64,000 nucleotides of DNA, from positions 1-64,000 of the forward strand of contig JABYQU010000037.1 of NCBI GenBank assembly GCA_022264855.1, written 5' to 3'. Every line of letters starts with the position of its first letter. The stretch's first letter is position 1. The DNA comes from Lenzites betulinus (taxonomy: Eukaryota > Basidiomycota > Agaricomycetes > Polyporales > Polyporaceae). This document shows, in pieces, positions 19,141-27,936 of this stretch. The translations under genes were made by a program, and so were the position numbers. The notes under the pieces were generated by a model, which saw only the letters and a list, made by a program, of their open reading frames with translations, did not search any database and was not told where the DNA came from.

Positions 19141-20523
19141 ATGGACATAGACCGCGAATCCAATGCCCCCCGCCCGCCGTATAACTCGCCGGCAACTAGT
19201 GGGTCCCGCACCCCTCAGGACGAGAACGTTCCCCCGCTACGTGATATGAACAGAACCCCCCGTGCAGCGCTACAGCAACTCCGGCCCGGAACACCGCACC
19301 CTCAGGCCTTCCCCCCGCCGACGCCGAGAATCCGGGTCAACCTGCGAGACAGCATCCCTGCGCATCTAAGAAGCTACCCTGTCACTGCTCCCCCTCCGGT
19401 GCTGACGCCCATGGGGGCGACCGCGGCCTTCCCGGCCCCCCTCCCTGTGAACGGAACTGGTACCTTTGGCTTTCCTGTCATGACGTCGCTCTCCTTCACT
19501 CCGGTACCGGATGGTGGCTTCCCTGTCGTCGCACTCGACGCGCCTGACGCGCTCTTCCGTGACCTCGCCCGGTCCCGGCAGGCGGCAGTATGGAGCGAAG
19601 ACCCCAGCACGACCCTCCTGGCGACTGTCTATAACTCTGCGTACCCGCGGCCTGGTGCTGTCCGGGCGTTAACGAACGCGATGACTGCGGCGGTACAGGC
19701 TGCGGCGGAGGATGCGTCCCTGATTGTCGTGCCGCCCGAAACCGAGTGGGCTCCGGTTGGCGTACAAAGAGGGGCTCCTATCACATGGGTCATCATGCGT
19801 CTCCGCCCCGAAAGTGCGCTCCGTCTCCTTAGCCGCCCTGTCTGGTCGTCCCCGAGCGTGACGTTCTTCGTGTACCCAAGGGACTTGGCCATCCCTCGCT
19901 TCCTGATGACGCTCACGGGCTTCGCACATAGCCACGGCATCCTCCAAATGATCTGGGCAACGTTCCGAGGAGACGCGGTCCTTCCAACTATCTTCGCCCT
20001 CGCTCGAGCAAACCCCAGCTTCGCAGCGGCGAATACTGAGCAAGTCGTAGACGACATCCTCGCTTCAATTGAAGTAACCATTGACGAATTATCTAACGGG
20101 AATATCCACGCTAGGATCTACATGGACAGCCCGACTGTATCGCCGCAACGATGGATCGAGTGGCGAAACTTCCTCCGCACGGTCCCGTTCGAGAGCAACG
20201 TCAACACCACAGCGACGGCCGCCCGCCCGATCCAGTGTGCAGGCTGCCACGGAGCCGACCACCCGACGGGGCAATGCCCCTTCCAGGACTTACCTGGATG
20301 GAACGCGCCACGCGCTGGTGGGCCGTACGCCCACAACCTACTGTACCAAGGAGCCGGAGGACCCCAGGGCTCCAGCGCCGGGCCATCGGCCTTTGAAGAA
20401 TTCGTCTCCGGCCGATACCGAGGTGTGCCTGGGAACCGGGCGACTGGTCGTGGGCGTCGTGGACGCGGTGGCACTGCTGGTGGAAGAGGAGGCTGGAGTG
20501 AGGGCCCCTCTCGCCTCGGATAA
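19141..20523 (+). CDS. LINE-2 ORF1 (gag-like RNA-binding protein)
   Basis: 460 residues, ATG at 19141 (MDIDRESNAP). The first ~110 residues are Pro-rich and disordered. The central region (about 140-350) is helical and aligns with LINE-1 ORF1. A zinc knuckle CAGCHGADHPTGQCPF lies near residue 365, and the tail is Gly/Arg-rich (RGRRGRGGTAGGRGG), typical of RNA binding. By family it coats LINE RNA. The frame is undamaged. The spacing from ORF A (38 nt) suggests reinitiation or leaky scanning; this is inferred. Confidence 0.85.
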   Translation: MDIDRESNAPRPPYNSPATSGSRTPQDENVPPLRDMNRTPRAALQQLRPGTPHPQAFPPPTPRIRVNLRDSIPAHLRSYPVTAPPPVLTPMGATAAFPAPLPVNGTGTFGFPVMTSLSFTPVPDGGFPVVALDAPDALFRDLARSRQAAVWSEDPSTTLLATVYNSAYPRPGAVRALTNAMTAAVQAAAEDASLIVVPPETEWAPVGVQRGAPITWVIMRLRPESALRLLSRPVWSSPSVTFFVYPRDLAIPRFLMTLTGFAHSHGILQMIWATFRGDAVLPTIFALARANPSFAAANTEQVVDDILASIEVTIDELSNGNIHARIYMDSPTVSPQRWIEWRNFLRTVPFESNVNTTATAARPIQCAGCHGADHPTGQCPFQDLPGWNAPRAGGPYAHNLLYQGAGGPQGSSAGPSAFEEFVSGRYRGVPGNRATGRGRRGRGGTAGGRGGWSEGPSRLG

Positions 20524-20697
20524 TAGAGGGTACCGGTAATGAACTGCCTGACACAAGGCTACGAAGAGTAACACGCCCCGCAATGTATAAAGACTCTGTT
20601 ATATGCTCCCATTGAATGAATTGTGAAGAACTGTCGAGGGCCGTCTGTGCATAACTGCCTGTCCGAACACATGTTCCGCTCTACTAACCTCGCCCAG

Positions 20698-20800
20698 GGC
20701 CCAAATATACTGGCTGAAAAGTGCAGGAAAGCCCGGGGCAGAAATCCCTCCCTCCCTCCCTAACAACGGCGGCCTATTGAGGCCCGGACTTGCCGTGCTG
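20698..20800 (+). promoter_or_regulatory. Conserved noncoding block between ORF1 and ORF2 of LINE-2
   Basis: Shares GGCCCAAATATACTGGCT (20698-20715), GCAGGAAAGCC and a hairpin-loop with LINE-1 2460-2569. The hairpin GGCC-TATTGA-GGCC (20771-20784) keeps its pairing in LINE-1 (GACC-TATTTA-GGTC) through changes on both arms. A second possible stem CTGCACGTGTGCAG lies at about 20824-20837, close to the ORF2 start. A translational role is inferred. Confidence 0.6.
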
Positions 20801-20872
20801 AGAAGCTGAAGCGTCCTAGGGACCCTGCACGTGTGCAGAAACCTAGCTGCATGTCCCCCGTTCAGCTGGGAA

Positions 20873-23800
20873 ATGCTGAATACTCGGTGCGCGTGGTCGA
20901 CTGCCCGAGGAATCATCCCGACTGCAAACAATAATAACACACACACCCCTGCGAACGGTAGCCCTGTGGATATTGGCAATAGAGCGGTTGGGGGTACCAG
21001 AGAGCACCCTGTTGCGCCTGCCGATGATGTGCCCAGTGACGGTGCCCCCTCCTACGGTAGCAGTGCGCCTAGTAGTGTCCCTCCTGCCATCGCTCCTGTC
21101 ACGTCGCCCCACCACCGGAAAAGCGGCAGACTACGTCTAGCATCTTTGAACGTCAAGGGGTTTGGAAGTGCGGATGCGCATGGAGTGAGCGACAAATGGT
21201 ATACGATAAGTCAAATCATGCGCGAGAAGAAGCTTGCGCTGTTAGGAGTACAGGAGGCTCATCTGTCCCAAGACCGGATCCGAGCCGTTGAGGAACTCTT
21301 CGGAGAACGACTAACCCTCATCCCGTCGTCGGACCCGTTGCGTGAAGCCGGTGCGGGTGGAGTAGCCTTTGTAATAAACAAGAAATCGTTCGCGGCCCCG
21401 CCGGTGAAACATGTGGTACTTGTCCCGGGAAGAGCGGCGATGGTGACGCTCCAGTGGTCCAAAACTAGGTGCCTCAGGGTACTCAATGTGTACGCGCCCA
21501 ACAGAACAGCGGACAACGAGGAATTCTGGAACCAGCTCCGTGAAATGATAACTATGCGGTGTGAATGGCCGGATGTTGTGCTCGGCGACTTCAACGTCGT
21601 CGAATCGGCGCTTGACCGCCTTCCGCATCATTCAGATGCGAGTGGCGCTGTAAGAGCCCTTGAAAAAATGTGTATGGCGTGGCGGGTCGAGGACTCATGG
21701 AGAAGGGCGCATGCGGGCGTCCGTGAATTCTCGTACCTGCACGCTGCAACTGGCAGTCAGTCTAGAATCGATAGAATATACCTGAATACATCCCTCTTGA
21801 CTGCTGCCGCCGACTGGGACATAAGCCCATCGGGGGTGACGACTGACCACCTAGTAGTATCCCTGTCCCTGGCGAACTACCAATCACCGGAGACTGGCCG
21901 GGGAAGGTGGAAGCTCCCGCTCACCCTTCTCTCAGACCCGGTGTTTGTGGCGACAATGAAGAAGCTGGGATCAGCCCTTCAGGAGGATGTTGCGGCGATT
22001 AGATGCCGGACGGACACTCTCAACGTGCAAACAATGCTGGAGGCTTTTAAGACACGCCTCAGAGAGGAAGCCCGAGGAAGAATGAAGATCAAAGCATCGG
22101 TTGCGAACCGAAAGGCGAATGAACTCCGTGAGCAGCTGCGGAAAGCACTGAATGGCGGAGGTGAACCCCCCAGCAACGGAGAAGTAGAAGACGATGTACT
22201 CAGCGCGGCTGTGATCCAAAATGAGGTTATGCGTCTTGAGGTAGACCGCTTTGGAAAGCGCCGTGCAATGACAGCGGCGAAGGACTGGATGTATGGTGAG
22301 GTAATCGGTAAGTACTGGGTCAAATTGACTGTGGCAACGCAGGCGGCACAGTACAGCACCTTCCATGAGTTAGCAAGAGACAGTAACCCGGTGAGATCGT
22401 ACTCGAGCAAGACACCTGAGATGTGTGAGATAGCCCGTGCGCACTATGATGGGCTGCAGTATGTGGACCCGGTGGAATCGGTAGATCAGCAGGAAGAGGA
22501 TATAAAAAGGGTCATTGATGATGTAAATGTCCTCCTGCCCAACGGGCTGAAAGCTCCGATGGCTGCGCCGATCTCGTATGTTGAAGTACAATCAGCGATC
22601 GGAGAGGCGGCGCCCGGGAAAGCCCCCGGTCTTGATGGCCTCCCAATTGAAGTGTGGAAAACGTACCTGATATGGGCAGAGAAAGCAAAAGCGGTAAGGA
22701 AGCCCTATGTTGACATTGTTGGCGTCCTCAAAGCGGTCTTCAATGACATTGAGACATACGGGATCGCACCGGGGTCGCACTTCGCGGACGGATGGATTTG
22801 CCCGGTCTACAAACTTAAAGGGGACCTGAGGGAAATAGTAAACTACCGACCAATCACCCTGCTGAATGCGGACTACAAGTTGCTTACCAAGGTGTTGGCG
22901 TCGCGATTAGTGTCGCCAACGTCTTACTTAGTGCATGAGGACCAAGCTGGCTTCCTCCCTGGAAGGCGTATCTTCGACCACATAAAGTTGTCGGAAACGG
23001 TCATAGCGTACGCCGATCTAGAAAGTATTGGTGGGGCAATTGTTGCGTTAGACCAAGAAAAAGCGTATGATCGTATAGACCACACATACCTGTGGGCCCT
23101 CCTGAAACGTTATAACTTCCCAGAGCGCTTCATACGAACGGTGCGGCACCTGTATGAGGCAGCAAAGAGCGTTGTAATGATAAACGGCGTCCCGAGCCGT
23201 GACTTCCGCATTGTAAGGGGAGTCCGGCAGGGAGATCCCATGTCGTGCCTACTTTTCAATTTGGCAATAGAACCTCTAGCAACAGCGTTGCGGCTGTCGC
23301 CGCTGAAAGGACTGACGATCCCCGGGGTCGCTGAGAGACTGATTGCGACCCTGTATGCGGACGACACAACAGTGTACCTGAATGAGGATGACGAGTACTC
23401 GGAACTAACCTCTGTCCTAAGCAAGTGGTGCTGTGCGTCTCGAGCAAAATTCAATGTGACTAAAACTGAGGTAATCCCGCTTGGAAATGCGAGGCAGCGC
23501 AAGGACCTGGTGACTAACAGGTCCATACCCGGTGGAAAGCTCACCCTCCCGGCAAATGTCAAGATTGCAGGTGACGGGGAATCGGTACGGGTGTTGGGAG
23601 CTCGAGTAGGGAATGAAGTGGATCGCATTGCCGCATGGCAGCCGATCATGAGAACGATTCGGGGGAACCTCGACAGATGGGCCAGCAAGAAAATATCCAT
23701 GTACGGGCGTAAATTGATTGTTGGGCTTGAGGTTGGAAGCCGAACCCAATTCATGACAATGGCACAAGGGATGCCCCGACCGATCGAAGACGAGCTAGTT

Positions 23801-25996
23801 GGGATGGTAGCGAGCTTCATGTGGAGCGGACTGGGTAGTCCCATGGTTAACAGAGAGACGCTGTCTGCGCCGATTGACCGCGGTGGCCTAGGACTGCTTG
23901 ACATAAGAGCCCGCAACCAAGCGATATACCTTATGTGGGTTAAGATGTACCTTGGCACGTGTGACGGCCGCCCGAAGTGGGCGAATGTTGCGGACGCACT
24001 GCTAGCACGGGGACCCACTGCGGCGACGCGAAGTGCCCCACCAGGGACACGCATTAACTCCTTCCTACAAACATGGGAAACGAGCTTACATATAAGTAAC
24101 CCACTCCCTGTGGCCCTGCGCCAAATGATACGATCGGCGAAGAAGTTCAATGTTAGACTTGATCCCCTCCTCCCGGATGAGAATCTGTGCTTGGCGGTCC
24201 CGATCTGGTATCATCTAGCGACGAACCAGCGTAGAAGTGTGGCGAACACTGCTGCGGGCAAGTGCCTGCGGGAGCGCCATAAAGTGACCTCTGTGGGCGA
24301 CTGTGCTGCGGTTGCTCAGAGACTCCGAGCGGCTCTGAACGCCTCGGCCCCGCATACACTGAATGCATGGTGTAAGTGTACATCATGTGTGTGTGATAGA
24401 GAGGAGAAGGGGTGCGCCAACCCACATCGGTGTGCAAAAGCAGCATATAAGGCCGTGGACCAGCTGCGGCCACTCTGGAAGGTTGGTGAGGGACGACTGG
24501 AAGACAACCTGTCCCTGTCCAGATCTAGAAAAGAGGCGAACGTTAGAGCACGAGCTGAGAATGGGGCGATAGTCTTTGACCCCTCAATTAGGAGCTCATT
24601 ACCTATCGAAGCAGTATTTCGGGTCTTCGATGCGTCGAGAGATGCAGACTGTGCCATACCGCGCAGGCCACCTCGGCCGTTTGCGGTAAATGCGGAATCA
24701 ATAACGGTGTACACTGACGGGTCGTGCGAAAACAACGGATGCGATAACTCGTTGGCTGGAGCTGGTATATGGTATGGTGTTGATGATGTCCGGAATGCGG
24801 CAATAAGAGTCCCAGGAGAAAGGGTGACCAATCAGGCTGCTGAAATGTACGCCGTTGCCTGGGCAGTGAGCAGTGCCCCGCCATTTGCGCCGATGAATAT
24901 TATATCTGACTCACGATTCGTCGTCGATGGCCTCACTGAACACCTGCATAATTGGGAGGACAAAGGATGGTTGGGTGTAGCGTGTGCCCCGTTGGTTAGG
25001 ACAGTTGTGGGAATGCTACGAGCCCGGTCGGCTCCAACGACGTTTAAGTGGATCAAAGGCCACTCCGGTATTGCGGGGAATGAGGGTGCAGATCAACTAG
25101 CAAGAGAAGGACGGGACAAACCGTGTGTCGATAACCTGCCGCTGAGCAGGCTCTGCCCTGGGTATGTTGCATATGGGGCCCGATTGCAAGCAATGTCCCA
25201 GAAGCTTGCCTATAAGTCAATAATGAGAGCTGCAGCGCCCGGAATAAGGGTGGCGACGGAACGAATGTCCCAACAGATACTGGCCTCGCTGAAGGAGTGG
25301 GACTGTCACCCCCCTGTAACGGCCCTGTGGCGAGCAATACGTGGCCAGGATGTGCGAAGAAGGACACGGGACCTGTGGTGGAAGGCCATCCACGGTGCCC
25401 TCCGTATCGGAAAATACTGGGAAACCATCCCGGGCTATGAGCACCGGGCCGTGTGTGGGAAATGCAACGTACTAGAGTCCCTTGAGCACATCCTCCTCGA
25501 ATGTGATGAACCGGGTCAACGGATTGCCTGGGGCCTAGCGGAATGGATCCTACGAAGGAAAGGCATTTGTCTGCCGCCGTGGTCGATTGGCATGATACTT
25601 GGAATAGTGTGCTTAGATAAAGATGCTAGTGGCAACAAGATGCCGCCTGCCACATGCCGCTTTGCTCGCATAGTCGTCACAGAAACGGTCCATATGATCT
25701 GGAAGCTGCGTTGCAGGAGAGTAATTGACCCTGGCTTTCGGCGAGAAAGCGAGCTGTCGCCTGGCACAATTGAGAAACAATGGATGCTGGCCATCAATAA
25801 GAGACTGAGCATGGACCAGTGCTTGACGGCGCGGACCTTTGGGAAAAAGGCGATTCCGCGTAACGTTGTAATAAGTACGTGGGACGAAGTCCTACTGGAT
25901 CGAAAGGCGCTGCCTGATGACTGGATATTCTGTGCGGGGGTTTTAGTGGGTAAACGGGTGAATAGAGTGGCTGCCGAACTCGGCGGTGATCACTAA
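20873..25996 (+). CDS. LINE-2 ORF2: endonuclease, reverse transcriptase, RNase H
   Basis: 1,707 residues from the first ATG of the frame at 20873; the frame is open 14 codons further upstream from a GTG. Domain order: AP-type endonuclease at about residues 85-310 (SLNVKGFG, GVQEAHLS, LGDFNVVESALDR, TTDHLVVSL); reverse transcriptase at about 580-870 (GKAPGLDGLPIEVW, NYRPITLLNADYKLL, QAGFLPGRR, ALDQEKAYDRIDHTYLW, GVRQGDPMS, and YADD near residue 828); RNase H at about 1275-1415 (TVYTDGSCENNG, AAEMYAVAWAV, ISDSRFVVDGL, IKGHSGIAGNEGADQLA); then a C-terminal zinc knuckle CGKCNVLESLEHILLEC near 1528. All catalytic residues I can check are present. It should carry out target-primed reverse transcription in the nucleus. 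Confidence 0.95.
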   Translation: MLNTRCAWSTARGIIPTANNNNTHTPANGSPVDIGNRAVGGTREHPVAPADDVPSDGAPSYGSSAPSSVPPAIAPVTSPHHRKSGRLRLASLNVKGFGSADAHGVSDKWYTISQIMREKKLALLGVQEAHLSQDRIRAVEELFGERLTLIPSSDPLREAGAGGVAFVINKKSFAAPPVKHVVLVPGRAAMVTLQWSKTRCLRVLNVYAPNRTADNEEFWNQLREMITMRCEWPDVVLGDFNVVESALDRLPHHSDASGAVRALEKMCMAWRVEDSWRRAHAGVREFSYLHAATGSQSRIDRIYLNTSLLTAAADWDISPSGVTTDHLVVSLSLANYQSPETGRGRWKLPLTLLSDPVFVATMKKLGSALQEDVAAIRCRTDTLNVQTMLEAFKTRLREEARGRMKIKASVANRKANELREQLRKALNGGGEPPSNGEVEDDVLSAAVIQNEVMRLEVDRFGKRRAMTAAKDWMYGEVIGKYWVKLTVATQAAQYSTFHELARDSNPVRSYSSKTPEMCEIARAHYDGLQYVDPVESVDQQEEDIKRVIDDVNVLLPNGLKAPMAAPISYVEVQSAIGEAAPGKAPGLDGLPIEVWKTYLIWAEKAKAVRKPYVDIVGVLKAVFNDIETYGIAPGSHFADGWICPVYKLKGDLREIVNYRPITLLNADYKLLTKVLASRLVSPTSYLVHEDQAGFLPGRRIFDHIKLSETVIAYADLESIGGAIVALDQEKAYDRIDHTYLWALLKRYNFPERFIRTVRHLYEAAKSVVMINGVPSRDFRIVRGVRQGDPMSCLLFNLAIEPLATALRLSPLKGLTIPGVAERLIATLYADDTTVYLNEDDEYSELTSVLSKWCCASRAKFNVTKTEVIPLGNARQRKDLVTNRSIPGGKLTLPANVKIAGDGESVRVLGARVGNEVDRIAAWQPIMRTIRGNLDRWASKKISMYGRKLIVGLEVGSRTQFMTMAQGMPRPIEDELVGMVASFMWSGLGSPMVNRETLSAPIDRGGLGLLDIRARNQAIYLMWVKMYLGTCDGRPKWANVADALLARGPTAATRSAPPGTRINSFLQTWETSLHISNPLPVALRQMIRSAKKFNVRLDPLLPDENLCLAVPIWYHLATNQRRSVANTAAGKCLRERHKVTSVGDCAAVAQRLRAALNASAPHTLNAWCKCTSCVCDREEKGCANPHRCAKAAYKAVDQLRPLWKVGEGRLEDNLSLSRSRKEANVRARAENGAIVFDPSIRSSLPIEAVFRVFDASRDADCAIPRRPPRPFAVNAESITVYTDGSCENNGCDNSLAGAGIWYGVDDVRNAAIRVPGERVTNQAAEMYAVAWAVSSAPPFAPMNIISDSRFVVDGLTEHLHNWEDKGWLGVACAPLVRTVVGMLRARSAPTTFKWIKGHSGIAGNEGADQLAREGRDKPCVDNLPLSRLCPGYVAYGARLQAMSQKLAYKSIMRAAAPGIRVATERMSQQILASLKEWDCHPPVTALWRAIRGQDVRRRTRDLWWKAIHGALRIGKYWETIPGYEHRAVCGKCNVLESLEHILLECDEPGQRIAWGLAEWILRRKGICLPPWSIGMILGIVCLDKDASGNKMPPATCRFARIVVTETVHMIWKLRCRRVIDPGFRRESELSPGTIEKQWMLAINKRLSMDQCLTARTFGKKAIPRNVVISTWDEVLLDRKALPDDWIFCAGVLVGKRVNRVAAELGGDH

Positions 25997-26122
25997 CACG
26001 GAATCCCACACTGCCAGTACGCTGGCGTGTATAACAACATTTCCCCTGCCTGGTGTCGGGCGTCCGCCTGTAATACCTGTAACATCTATGTAATGGGCCA
26101 GAGGTCTATGCATAGTTGGCAC

Positions 26123-26123
<1 letters not shown>

Positions 26124-26153
<30 letters not shown>
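26124..26153 (+). repeat. LINE-2 poly(A) tail
   Basis: Thirty consecutive A's, 127 nt after the ORF2 stop, mark the 3' end of the retrotransposed RNA. Confidence 0.9.
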
Positions 26154-26158
<5 letters not shown>

Positions 26159-26357
26159 CAAGACATGTATAAGCGCAGGAAACAGTCCAGAATAGGTATC
26201 GGCGCTATAGGGTAGGTTGGCGCTTGTCTGTAGCGGAAGCGCCCCACACTACTGCTAGAGACCGTGGATATATCCTGGCTGTTTCTGCGCGCAGGCGTGG
26301 ATTGATACAGATGCACTTCTAATCAGAGGCTAGGATATATCACACTGCCAGGCTCTT

Positions 26358-27530
26358 GTGTCGAAAGAAATCCTAACCATCGCAAAGTCGTCGCTGGTGG
26401 AGCTTGATATGGATTTTTGTTCCTACCCCAGCGAAATACTCTACTTTGCGACGAGGCATGCTGCTACCCTGGAAAAGCTCACCGTTCGGAATGGGCTGCT
26501 CACCGATCTATATGGGAACATCAGCGCCCCTGAGCTTCCGGGCATGGATCGTATATCATGCCCTCGTGTCCACACGCTTGTTCTCCGCCACCTAGGCGTA
26601 CTCGAAGATGCCGCCGCCATTCATGATACGTTCCCTGCCCTTCGCCATCTTGAGCTCTCTATGGCTACGGATGAGGAGGTCGACGCAGAGGAAATTCGGC
26701 AGGACTCCGCGCCCGAAGACGACGGCGAGTATCCGAGGGACGTTCTCGACCGTCTGTGTGGTGCGGTGAACGCGTTGTATGGCCTGTGCGGTGCCTACGG
26801 GGCAAACATCCTCGAAGTGTATCGTATATTCTCCGACGAGGAGCAACTCAAACGGCTGCGCACTGTGATCTCGGATGTCCAACCGACCCATCTGGTGTTG
26901 CACGCCGGCGAGAACTACCCCGGCGCCGGCGCCCATTTCTCTGCGATGGACCTTCTCTTCCTTCTCCCCGAAGAAGACACGAAATTAACACACCTGGTGC
27001 TGAACATGGAAATTTCGGCGTTGAAGGGTGTATATAGTACACTGAGCGCCTTCATGGTGAGTGAATCTATTCATTTGTCTTCAGTAGCGCCGCATCACTG
27101 AACGTATACTACACAGTTCGCCCTCATAGAGCTACTGCGCGCGCACCCAGTTCAGTTCCTCATCCTCCGCTTTTTGAAGCATGCGGTATATGACCAGGAA
27201 CTTGAAGAGGCCAAAATATTGCAAAACGATGCCCTAGCGGGTAACCTACGGGACGAGGACAAGCCGAACGAAATTGTCGAGGGTCTGAGCTCAACAACGA
27301 TGCCCCTCATCATCAGGAGGCTCTTAGAGGCTGATACCGCCCTCGCTCACCTCGTCGTGGATATCGAGGGCAAGGGCTGCGAATATTGGGAGATACATGA
27401 CAGTCACGGCGACCTGCAGATGTGGATGCTCGACGATACGGCGGGTCGTGCGCTCGTGCAGGCCGAGGGCCTCGGCCTGAGGGATGGCAGGGTCGAAGCA
27501 TTCTGTGATCCAATCTTGCGCAACTACTAG
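26358..27530 (+). CDS. Leucine-rich/F-box-type protein, 5' end missing
   Basis: Two exons: from about 26358 (open frame, no convincing ATG) to 27056, and 27117-27530, with a 60-bp intron (GTGAGT..ACACAG) that keeps the frame. The product has irregular leucine-rich strands (LVELDMDFCSYP, TLEKLTVRNGLL, VHTLVLRHLGVL, LRHLELSM) like the C-terminal part of the many F-box/LRR proteins of mushroom-forming fungi. No F-box is visible; it would lie upstream, where only about 200 bp separate the frame from the LINE-2 poly(A). The 5' part may have been lost in that insertion or a linked rearrangement. A role as a ubiquitin-ligase adaptor is inferred from the family only. Confidence 0.6.
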
Positions 27531-27559
27531 CTGACTTTGTCGTGCCCGTGCCTCCGCCT

Positions 27560-27681
27560 GACACACCTCGTAGTCTCTCACATTGCGCACGCCGGGTGTG
27601 CACTGTTGCCGGTGGAGGGCCTCGGGCTGACGGACGGGAAGATAAGGGCCTTTTGCGAAGATAGTTTAGGCAATTTGAACT
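27560..27681 (+). pseudogene. Decayed tandem copy of the preceding gene's 3' end
   Basis: Directly after the stop at 27530, the same frame style recurs: LTHLVVSHI parallels LAHLVVDIE, and VEGLGLTDGKIRAFC then a stop at 27681 parallels AEGLGLRDGRVEAFC then a stop at 27530. About 40 codons of the last exon seem duplicated and diverged. There is no start of its own. Confidence 0.55.
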
Positions 27682-27936
27682 AGCGGTGTATCGCGATCGT
27701 GGATTTGTTTGATTTGTGTCCGCGCTCGTCGCCATGCGCGTACAATTAACCAGTGTTCAGTGAATGTTTCGCAACCAATGTTTCGCAACTTCTTGGAGCT
27801 GTCATCTTGCGTGCAAAGTCACTACTAGTGCCCATATACAATATACTGTACAGCGTGCGTTCTACTTCGATCCAGTCTTGCGGTGCTACAATACATTCTA
27901 TCGTGCATCTTCCTCATATTGTTCTATCGCCGCCCC

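Larger units (their letters stand above)
18354..26153 (+). mobile_element. LINE-2: Tad-like non-LTR retrotransposon with poly(A) tail
   Basis: 7.8 kb on the plus strand with ORF A (5' truncated), ORF1, a conserved spacer, ORF2 and a 30-A tail at 26124-26153. The endonuclease - reverse transcriptase - RNase H order of ORF2 places it in the Tad1/I group. The 5' end is cut at the gypsy LTR. ORF1 and ORF2 show no stops or frameshifts, so the protein-coding part could be functional. I could not find a target-site duplication because the original 5' flank is gone. Confidence 0.92.

Noticed and set aside
23110..24150. 346-codon minus-strand frame opposite LINE-2 ORF2
   Set aside because: It is a mirror frame of a conserved RT-RNase H coding region and has no family resemblance.
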